Of a stretch of DNA of 5,124 bases, positions 1 to 4,546 are shown one piece after another (the stretch's first letter is position 1; each line of letters begins with the position of its first letter). The DNA lies in contig DASPKA010000135.1 in NCBI GenBank assembly GCA_035628335.1, positions 1 to 5,124 on the forward strand, read 5' to 3'. The DNA comes from DASPKA01 sp035628335. GTDB taxonomy: Bacteria; Patescibacteriota; Doudnabacteria; UBA920. The position numbers were made by a program, and so were the translations under genes. The notes under the pieces were generated by a model. That model was not told where the DNA came from, searched no databases, and was given only the letters and a program-made list of their open reading frames with translations.

Positions 1-298
1 ACCGCGCTTGTAGCTTTAAAATGTTTTTTTTCCATATCTCTTCAAAAGAAACGCCGAGCTCATCTGCTAAAACCGCTGAGTACCAAAACACATCTCCCAA
101 CTCTTCAGCTACATGAGCGCGGTCAAAAGGTTTCCCGTAAATCTTTGCTTTCTTTACAACATCCAACAACTCACCTGCCTCAGTGGTAATACCAAGTATG
201 GCATGTTCCAAACGTGGGCTGATGCCATTGGTTTCACTGAAACCATACGAACTTGGCTCTGTGCGTAGTGCTGCTTGTATGTACTCTTCTGGTGTCAT
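1..298 (-). CDS. MazG-like nucleotide pyrophosphohydrolase, 3' end outside the window
   Basis: The minus-strand frame from the ATG at 298 is open for 99 complete codons to the window edge. The protein begins MTPEEYIQAALRTE. It carries the two paired acidic motifs of the all-alpha MazG-type NTP pyrophosphohydrolase fold: EAGE at residues 40-43 and EELGD at 65-69, with FWY following. In this family these acidic residues bind Mg2+ for hydrolysis of (d)NTPs to the monophosphate and pyrophosphate, a cytoplasmic house-cleaning role. The final residues (KNILKLQAR) match the usual closing segment of single-domain members, so probably only a short tail is missing. The start lies one base after the stop of the membrane-protein gene, which suggests translational coupling; no Shine-Dalgarno sequence is visible. 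The exact substrate (dCTP, dUTP or a modified NTP) cannot be told. The family call is strong. Confidence 0.88.
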   Translation of the reverse strand, partial: MTPEEYIQAALRTEPSSYGFSETNGISPRLEHAILGITTEAGELLDVVKKAKIYGKPFDRAHVAEELGDVFWYSAVLADELGVSFEEIWKKNILKLQAR

Positions 299-299
299 G

Positions 300-713
300 C
301 TATGGTTTATAGTCAGGCATATACTTAAGTTTCTGTTGTTCTTTCTCAAGCGCTGTCTTGTCCGTGCGGTACTGTTTCACAAAGTACTTCATAGCGTAGC
401 CATACCAAATGGCTCCGACAATTAATACCACCCCGGCAACAAAGTGAGTGCCAAAAAAGGGTATGAACTGCCAACGAAAAGCAAACCACACTACTTCGAT
501 TATGCCAATCCAGAAAAGCACAGAACGGACACGCTTAAGCGGGTTAGTAGCTTTGGAATGGACACCTCGAAGCAGCGCTATATGCACAGCAATGGCAGCC
601 AAGAGTAACAGAGCACCAAAACACAGTATTGCAAAGTCTATTTTGTGGTACATTCCACGGTCAATGTCAAACCAAAAGCTATAGGAACCAAGTTTTTGAA
701 TAAATTCTTTCAT
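300..713 (-). CDS. Small three-helix membrane protein of unknown function
   Basis: This is a 137-residue hydrophobic protein that I do not recognise. It has three likely membrane helices at about residues 26-48, 64-86 and 90-110, separated by short loops; the first loop is basic (HSKATNPLKRVR), which would place it in the cytoplasm. The C-terminal tail (about 111-137) is charged and ends KLKYMPDYKP. Aromatic residues are dense in helix 2 (VVWFAFRWQF). No catalytic motif or known transporter signature is seen. The gene ends in TAG one base before the MazG-like start and begins 48 bp after the CARDB gene, so the three probably share transcripts. No ribosome binding site is evident before the ATG; a possible promoter ends only 9 bases upstream, so it might be expressed from a nearly leaderless mRNA. 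It is real as a gene on length, composition and tight packing; its function is open. Confidence 0.78.
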   Translation of the reverse strand: MKEFIQKLGSYSFWFDIDRGMYHKIDFAILCFGALLLLAAIAVHIALLRGVHSKATNPLKRVRSVLFWIGIIEVVWFAFRWQFIPFFGTHFVAGVVLIVGAIWYGYAMKYFVKQYRTDKTALEKEQQKLKYMPDYKP

Positions 714-722
714 ATATACGGT

Positions 723-752
723 ATATTACCAGCTTCCATAAAGAATGTCCAA
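723..752 (-). promoter_or_regulatory. Possible internal promoter before the membrane-protein gene
   Basis: On the minus strand TTGGAC (752-747) is followed after 18 bases by TAATAT (728-723), with TGG just before it as an extended -10. Only 9 bases separate the -10 box from the ATG at 713, so a transcript started here would have almost no leader. The -35 match is weak. It is an inference from pattern only; readthrough from the upstream CARDB gene is an equal alternative. Confidence 0.33.
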
Positions 753-761
753 AACAGTACT

Positions 762-2105
762 TTAGCTTGATGTAGGAGGCTTGTCATTGAATTGGAATTG
801 TTTAGACATGGTGTTGTTTTGAGTGTTGGTGTCTTTGGTCTGGTTACCGGCGTCTATTATTATGTTGAAAGTATGTTCCTTGTACCCATACTCATTTTTG
901 CCTTTCATTAGCCTCAGGTACTCAAAGTAGAACATATCTACATACACAGACTCCCCTGGTTTCAGTTCTTTGTCTATAGTTACCGCACGAGTACGCACTG
1001 AGCTTATATAGACATCTGCAGTGTACAACCACACAGTAGTGTCGCCCATGTTTTTAATCTCTGCCACAATAGTGGAGTTTGGATCTCCCGCAATGAGCGT
1101 CTCTGAAGCCTGGAACATATCAACTACTACTAAGTCAGTTTTTCCAGCTCCTGTTACAGCGCTGTTGTTTGGGTTCAGTTTAGTTTTTGCAGCAGGGATG
1201 TCCTGAGCCCACGACTTGACCGTGCGTTCAAAGTCTATCTTCCATGTGCTCTGTTGCCAAACGAGGTACATGGCCGCTTCGTACCTGGAGTTTTTATCTA
1301 CTATAACTGCGGTCTGGTTTCCATTCTCAAGCCGCGAAAACGCAAATAGAGCATCTTTTTGTTCCTTATAGAATACCCCCTCATACTCTGAATCCTCTAC
1401 GTATTTGTTTAGCTCATCAAATATCCCCACGGAATTACTGGTGACCAAGTAACGTAAGTCTTTAAAAGATCGCGAACTGTTTATGACAGCAATAGTCTCT
1501 TGCAAGGACTTGTTTTGCACAGATGACAAACCAGCAATGCCCTGCCCTGTTGTGTCTGGTATCTGCGGGGACTGTGTCGCAGGGTCTGAGGTGGTTGCAA
1601 TTGGATTTTGTGGAAGTTGAGACGTGGGCGGTGACTGCAGCCCAGGTTGCGGCGAAATTCCGGCTTCAAGTGTCGTAAATTTCCCAGAAACAACCTTCTT
1701 ACCCTTCCCGCTCTTTTTGCTATAAAAAGTTACAGTATATTGCTTCTTAGGTTTTAAGTTAACAATGTTTTTTTCTCCAGAGGCTACCATAGAAGACACA
1801 AATACCTTGCCATCAAATACCAAAGACCCGACTTTTGCAGTGCCAAGTTTCCAGGAAAGCTTATATAACCATTTCCTCTTTGTCTTTGAATACTCAACAG
1901 GTGTTACGGATACGTGTATTTGAGGATTATTTATAATTTCATTAGTCGTGTAGGTGGAATCCCCCAACACCTGCCCTACTATATTTTTGCTCTGTTTTGC
2001 AGCAGCACTTAGGCTTAAGTCTTTAGTTTGCGCAAAAACAGCCGATGTTGGTAGGCTGACCAGTATCGCACATAAAACAAACCTAGCAATGTACTTATGT
2101 ATCAT
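762..2105 (-). CDS. Secreted multidomain protein with Fn3-like, NTF2-like and CARDB-type regions
   Basis: This 447-residue protein opens with a Sec signal peptide: basic MIHKYIAR, a hydrophobic core, and a likely cleavage after AVFA at residue 25. It has no second hydrophobic span, so it should be exported. Residues about 60-147 read like an Fn3/Ig beta-sandwich, closing with KKQYTVTFYSKKSGKG and a final strand. Residues about 150-200 are a Pro/Gln/Ser/Thr-rich linker. Residues about 200-300 resemble an NTF2/DUF4878-like alpha-beta module (YEAAMYLVWQQSTWKIDFE). Residues about 323-438 fit a CARDB-type adhesion domain: TDLVVVDMF, later AEIKNMGDTTV, LKPGESV and closing DTNTQNNTMSKQFQF. CARDB domains occur in surface or secreted proteins; the ligand is unknown here. 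The gene is transcribed from the duplicated promoter-leader shared with the PaaX-like gene. Domain names rest on motif reading, and the middle module is the least certain. Confidence 0.8.
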   Translation of the reverse strand: MIHKYIARFVLCAILVSLPTSAVFAQTKDLSLSAAAKQSKNIVGQVLGDSTYTTNEIINNPQIHVSVTPVEYSKTKRKWLYKLSWKLGTAKVGSLVFDGKVFVSSMVASGEKNIVNLKPKKQYTVTFYSKKSGKGKKVVSGKFTTLEAGISPQPGLQSPPTSQLPQNPIATTSDPATQSPQIPDTTGQGIAGLSSVQNKSLQETIAVINSSRSFKDLRYLVTSNSVGIFDELNKYVEDSEYEGVFYKEQKDALFAFSRLENGNQTAVIVDKNSRYEAAMYLVWQQSTWKIDFERTVKSWAQDIPAAKTKLNPNNSAVTGAGKTDLVVVDMFQASETLIAGDPNSTIVAEIKNMGDTTVWLYTADVYISSVRTRAVTIDKELKPGESVYVDMFYFEYLRLMKGKNEYGYKEHTFNIIIDAGNQTKDTNTQNNTMSKQFQFNDKPPTSS

Positions 2106-2202
2106 AGTGAATACGTTTCAATTATGAGAATGTGATGCCATAAGCAGACCAGCACTCTGGCGGAGATTCTTCCTATAATCTGACATTCTACTTCTCATGC
2201 TA
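2106..2202 (-). promoter_or_regulatory. Conserved 5' leader, copy A, of the CARDB gene
   Basis: This is the untranslated stretch between the -10 box and the ATG at 2105. It matches the leader of the PaaX-like gene, block by block. Reading the minus strand from the -10: seven bases, AGAAGTAGAAT (2195-2185), eight bases, ATAGGAAGAAT (2176-2166), a less conserved middle with the small dyad TGCTTATGGCA (2146-2136), CATAATTGA (2126-2118), and CGTATTCACT directly before the ATG. The first two 11-mers resemble each other and sit 19 bp apart. No Shine-Dalgarno sequence is found near the start. Whether the element acts as DNA (operator) or RNA (leader structure) cannot be settled from two copies. Confidence 0.72.
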
Positions 2203-2211
2203 ATTATACCA
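2203..2211 (-). promoter_or_regulatory. -10 promoter element of the CARDB gene
   Basis: The minus strand reads TGGTATAAT (2211-2203): a perfect TATAAT with an extended TGn. No good -35 box is seen; the region where it would lie overlaps the last codons of the CAP gene, with ATTGGG (2230-2225) as a poor candidate. Transcription would start near 2196, giving a leader of about 90 bases. GGTATAAT is shared with the promoter of the PaaX-like gene. Confidence 0.68.
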
Positions 2212-2219
2212 CTAGATAC

Positions 2220-3422
2220 TTATACCCAATGCCACAAAATAGTAGCGAAAATTACCAAGGCTGAGGTGTTTGCTATGGTTTCAATGTGTTGGATGTGGCG
2301 TTTGATGCCGATCTTTAGGACTAATACCGATAGCAATATTGCAACGAAGAAACCAAAGAAAATGTACTCTAATTGCTTTAAGTCAAAAATGAAGCCAAAA
2401 ATAGATCTTTTACTCGACTTAGCCACATCAGGATTATAATTTGAAGCCAAGTCAGGTGCAATAGACGCAACCTGCTTAAGCAACACTTTGCCTTCTGTGT
2501 TATATAGTTCAACATTTAAGTTGGTATTCTCTTTTAGTTGTGCTATTGCAATCTCTCCAATCCAAGTATTTTCAGGTTTCGCCTCGAACATTATTTGCTG
2601 GTCGGCCAAGGTTCCAATAACCTTAAATACTGGTGCTGAAGTTTTCAGAGTCACTAAAACATTTCCTTGGCTCGGAGATATATCTAAATGAATTATGCTA
2701 GGAGCTGGGGTAGTTTCACCCTTTACCTTAGCAATTGGCTTTGTACGAGGCGTTGTGCGTGCAACAGGTTTTTGCTTATATCCTTGAGGCATAAGCGTGC
2801 CAAACATCTGAACGACAAAAATTGACCGGTGCCCTTTATAATCACCTGCGGCGATACCAATCCCAATATCTTCGTAGTTCTTGTTCAAAATATTTGCTCT
2901 ATGTCCTGGGCTGTTCATCCATGCATCCTCCATAGTTTCTGCCTGAACAAAGTCTACTGCCAGGTTTTCACCTGCGACTATATAGTCATACCCTGCACTT
3001 TGAATGAAAACCCAAGGCGTTTCGTTTGTTGGGGAGTTGTGAGAAAAATACTGCCGAGCAAGCATGTCTTCAGCCTTATTTTGAGCAGCAGTATCCAATA
3101 AGTTATTATATTTAAGCGGTTTTACTCCATTAATTTCACGAGATTCATTGGTTAATCGAAAGACATTCTCTTTTGTTATTGCACTTGAATACACAGGCAA
3201 TCCTGGCGAAAAAACCGTAGCAAATACTACAGAAACTTTTACAACAACCAGAAGTACTGCATACAAAGAAAGAGAGCGGTTATGTATTAAATGCGGGACA
3301 TAACTGTTCCTTTCGTGGGGTATAAAATGGTCTGCAATATGCCAAAAGAAGCCCTGTAACCTGTTATTGTTAGAAGGTAAATCCGCCCTGACAATAAAAT
3401 TATCCTCGTTAGTTGGGGACAT
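2220..3422 (-). CDS. Membrane-anchored CAP (SCP/PR-1-like) domain protein
   Basis: This 400-residue protein has a basic, histidine-rich cytoplasmic N-terminus (HIADHFIPHERNSYVPHLIHNRS, split here as HIADHFIPHER and NSYVPHLIHNRS) before a membrane helix at about residues 52-72. Residues about 85-212 are a CAP domain: LTNESREINGVKPLKYNN, the YFSHNSP motif (His128), GENLA (Glu152), AWMNSPGHRANIL (His174) and closing IFVVQMFG. The His/Glu/His set corresponds to the cavity residues of CAP proteins. A basic, Pro/Thr-rich linker (about 213-243) leads to a beta-rich region (about 245-325), then two further helices at about 352-370 and 384-400. The predicted layout places CAP and the beta domain outside the cell. 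The bacterial role of such CAP proteins is poorly known; envelope or cell-contact functions are suggested. The start is kept because the N-terminal stretch resembles that of related CPR proteins and a promoter lies about 60 bp upstream. Confidence 0.88.
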   Translation of the reverse strand: MSPTNEDNFIVRADLPSNNNRLQGFFWHIADHFIPHERNSYVPHLIHNRSLSLYAVLLVVVKVSVVFATVFSPGLPVYSSAITKENVFRLTNESREINGVKPLKYNNLLDTAAQNKAEDMLARQYFSHNSPTNETPWVFIQSAGYDYIVAGENLAVDFVQAETMEDAWMNSPGHRANILNKNYEDIGIGIAAGDYKGHRSIFVVQMFGTLMPQGYKQKPVARTTPRTKPIAKVKGETTPAPSIIHLDISPSQGNVLVTLKTSAPVFKVIGTLADQQIMFEAKPENTWIGEIAIAQLKENTNLNVELYNTEGKVLLKQVASIAPDLASNYNPDVAKSSKRSIFGFIFDLKQLEYIFFGFFVAILLSVLVLKIGIKRHIQHIETIANTSALVIFATILWHWV

Positions 3423-3489
3423 TGTTAAATATGTATTTGTGGTTTTATTTTTCTATTTTTTGTTTCAATACAGCTTGATACCTAATTAA

Positions 3490-3518
3490 ATTATAGCATA
3501 TTTAGATTTTTTCTGCAA
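3490..3518 (-). promoter_or_regulatory. Promoter of the CAP-domain gene
   Basis: On the minus strand TTGCAG (3518-3513) is followed by a 17-base spacer and TATAAT (3495-3490), preceded by TG and C for an extended -10. Transcription would start near 3483, leaving a leader of about 60 bases that is very AT-rich and has no Shine-Dalgarno sequence. It does not contain the shared leader blocks found before the CARDB and PaaX-like genes, so this gene is under different control. Confidence 0.62.
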
Positions 3519-3538
3519 TACTTTTTATATAGGATATG

Positions 3539-3559
3539 AAAAAATCCACAGCTTGTGGA
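3539..3559 (-). terminator. Rho-independent terminator of the PaaX-like gene
   Basis: The minus strand reads TCCACA, AGC, TGTGGA (3559-3545) and then six T residues (3544-3539): a 6-bp stem, a 3-base loop and a T tract. It lies about 80 bp after the TAA of the PaaX-like gene and just before the CAP promoter, where a terminator would be expected. The stem is short and only half G+C, so efficiency may be modest. Its arms carry the TCCACA core of a DnaA box in opposite orientations. Confidence 0.6.
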
Positions 3560-3607
3560 GTACGAAATTAGGCTTATTTTTAGTCCTTTAAATGCTTTAT
3601 TCAAAAG

Positions 3608-3636
3608 TTATCCACTCTATCAACAAGTTATCCACT
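3608..3636 (+). other. DnaA-box pair, distal part of the origin
   Basis: TTATCCACT occurs at 3608-3616 and again at 3628-3636, exactly 20 bp apart, so both lie on nearly the same face of the helix. Each differs from the classical TTATCCACA box only in the last base. Between them CTATCAACA (3617-3625) is a degenerate third match. The second box ends two bases before the stop codon of the PaaX-like gene. The same 20-bp arrangement recurs on the dnaA side of that gene. Confidence 0.72.
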
Positions 3637-3638
3637 TC

Positions 3639-4124
3639 TTATTTGAACAAATTTTCTAGGTCTTTGGTATTATTGATCGAAGCGACTTTTATCAAACGAA
3701 TAAAAAACACGTCTGAGAGTTTCTGAAGCTCTTGCTCAATTTCTTCATGAATCTCATACGGACTAACCCAAATACTGTTTTGCCACTTTTTGAAACCAAG
3801 TTGCTGCAATTTACCTCTTAGAGAGTTTCTAATTTTCCTATGCTTTTCAGGAATATCAAATATAATTAACTTCCAAATTCCATCCTTTCTTGGGCTTTTA
3901 GTATGCAAAAGCCTATCCCCGCTGCTACTTAAGCGGATATATGAATCTCCTGATTTCTCAAACTGTTCTATATAACCTTGTCTTACCATCCTATAAAGAG
4001 AGTCATACACCTTTTTTCGTTTTAGCCCTTTGTAATTTTGAGAAAGTAAGGAGTATTTTAAGGTTCCACGTTTTTTTATAAACTCAAGTAATTCAAGTGA
4101 TAAGTCTGTATGTTTTCTAGCCAT
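3639..4124 (-). CDS. Short PaaX-like winged-helix protein with Cas2-like fold domain
   Basis: This is a basic 161-residue protein. Residues about 8-70 look like a winged helix: LELLEFIKKRG, a helix-turn-helix through KGLKRKKVYDSLYRMVRQG, and a wing with YIEQFEKSGDSYIRLSSSG. Residues about 83-160 match the PaaX central domain, which has the ferredoxin-like fold of Cas2: WKLIIFDIPEKHRKIRNSLR, then LGFKKWQNSIWVSP. Full PaaX repressors are about twice this length and have a further C-terminal domain that is absent here. Similar short proteins in CPR genomes are sometimes labelled Cas2, but no CRISPR array or other cas gene is present and the N-terminal DNA-binding module argues for a transcription regulator. 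It sits between two DnaA-box clusters, carries the same leader as the CARDB gene, and has its own terminator, so it is probably monocistronic. Autoregulation through that leader is plausible. Its target is unknown. Confidence 0.82.
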   Translation of the reverse strand: MARKHTDLSLELLEFIKKRGTLKYSLLSQNYKGLKRKKVYDSLYRMVRQGYIEQFEKSGDSYIRLSSSGDRLLHTKSPRKDGIWKLIIFDIPEKHRKIRNSLRGKLQQLGFKKWQNSIWVSPYEIHEEIEQELQKLSDVFFIRLIKVASINNTKDLENLFK

Positions 4125-4221
4125 AGTGAATACGCCATCAATTATGGAAGTGTCATACCATTGGTAGTCCGCCTATAAGCTGAAATTCTTCCTATGTATG
4201 GCTATTCTACTTCTTACATTC
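4125..4221 (-). promoter_or_regulatory. Conserved 5' leader, copy B, of the PaaX-like gene
   Basis: This is the second copy of the leader found before the CARDB gene, with the same total length from -10 to ATG. On the minus strand it carries AGAAGTAGAAT (4214-4204), eight bases, ATAGGAAGAAT (4195-4185), the dyad TACCAATGGTA (4166-4156), CATAATTGA (4146-4138) and CGTATTCACT against the ATG. The spacing between the first blocks is identical to copy A; small compensating one-base shifts occur in the middle. Similarity does not extend into the coding sequence. No Shine-Dalgarno sequence is seen. Confidence 0.72.
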
Positions 4222-4229
4222 ATTATACC
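4222..4229 (-). promoter_or_regulatory. -10 promoter element of the PaaX-like gene
   Basis: The minus strand reads GGTATAAT (4229-4222), with a perfect TATAAT, as in copy A. No convincing -35 box is found. The zone where it would lie (about 4245-4250) runs into a degenerate DnaA box, so DnaA bound at the origin edge might affect this promoter. Confidence 0.62.
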
Positions 4230-4247
4230 GTATCAATAATAAACAAG

Positions 4248-4380
4248 TTATACCCACAATCCACAGATTTATCCACAATTATTTTTTAAATTCTCAAATA
4301 ATCAAAAAAGATATCCACTCTTTTACATTTTTATCCACTTCAAATAATATTCTCACATACTAATAACCTTTTTTGCCCAT
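4248..4380 (+). other. Probable oriC: DnaA boxes and AT-rich unwinding region
   Basis: This 422-base gap without a gene (4125-4546) contains the main DnaA-box cluster. One perfect TTATCCACA is at 4269-4277. TTATCCACT is at 4331-4339, ATATCCACT at 4311-4319 exactly 20 bp before it, and degenerate matches lie at 4250-4258 and 4257-4265. Between the boxes, 4278-4310 is almost pure A+T with T and A runs, a candidate unwinding element; 4340-4370 is a second AT-rich stretch containing TACTAATAA, which weakly resembles DnaA-trio repeats. Position directly upstream of dnaA is the usual place for a bacterial origin. The limits given are approximate, and which AT-rich stretch melts is not determined. 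Confidence 0.78.
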
Positions 4381-4381
4381 T

Positions 4382-4410
4382 TTGCATGTTGATAACTTTA
4401 CTGCTAATAT
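4382..4410 (+). promoter_or_regulatory. dnaA promoter
   Basis: TTGCAT (4382-4387), a 17-base spacer and TAATAT (4405-4410), preceded by TGC as an extended -10. Transcription would begin near 4417, giving dnaA a leader of about 130 bases. A near-perfect DnaA box occupies the spacer, which fits repression of dnaA by its own product. Confidence 0.62.
4387..4395 (-). promoter_or_regulatory. DnaA box inside the dnaA promoter
   Basis: The minus strand reads TTATCAACA, one base from TTATCCACA, and covers the start of the spacer between the -35 and -10 boxes. It points opposite to the origin boxes. A DnaA molecule bound here would block RNA polymerase. Confidence 0.55.
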
Positions 4411-4426
4411 ACCAGTAAGAATCTAA

Positions 4427-4435
4427 AGTTGATAA
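4427..4435 (-). promoter_or_regulatory. Second reverse DnaA-box-like site, in the dnaA leader
   Basis: The minus strand reads TTATCAACT, differing from the local TTATCCACT form by one base. It lies exactly 40 bp after the promoter box and just past the predicted transcription start, so it could serve as a second autoregulatory site. The match is imperfect and in AT-rich DNA, so chance is possible. Confidence 0.4.
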
Positions 4436-4471
4436 AGAAAAATATGGAAATTCTGCGTTGCATTTCACCTA

Positions 4472-4540
4472 GCACCAAGGGTGCGAGAGGGGGGAGGCTC
4501 ACTAAGGGCTTTGCCCGTGTGAGGGGGCGACGTGAGCCCC
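4472..4540 (+). promoter_or_regulatory. GC-rich structured 5' leader of dnaA
   Basis: A G-rich island in otherwise AT-rich DNA, ending six bases before the dnaA ATG. A first hairpin pairs GCACC (4472-4476) with GGTGC (4480-4484). Then CTCAC (4498-4502) can pair either with GTGAG (4519-4523), around an inner GGGC/GCCC hairpin (4506-4516), or as GGCTCAC (4496-4502) with GTGAGCC (4532-4538), extended past a bulged A by GG/CC. The two choices exclude each other. There is no T tract after them, so this is not a typical terminator. It may control dnaA translation. Confidence 0.5.
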
Positions 4541-4546
4541 TATTAT

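Noticed and set aside
183..684. Two plus-strand open frames opposite the MazG-like and membrane-protein genes
   Set aside because: The minus-strand frames give a clear MazG motif set and clean membrane helices, while the plus-strand products have no plausible domain.
3639..4124. True CRISPR-associated Cas2 and a CRISPR locus
   Set aside because: No repeat-spacer array and no other cas gene is in the window, and the protein has an N-terminal winged helix typical of PaaX-like regulators.
2221..4255. GGGTATAA upstream of both duplicated promoters, as an extra shared box
   Set aside because: The distance to the -10 box differs (9 versus 18 bases); one copy lies in the end of the CAP gene and the other in a degenerate DnaA box, so chance is likely.
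4411..4440. A third copy of the shared leader after the dnaA promoter (AGTAAGAAT)
   Set aside because: Only a short stretch is similar, and neither the second 11-mer nor the block next to the start codon is present.
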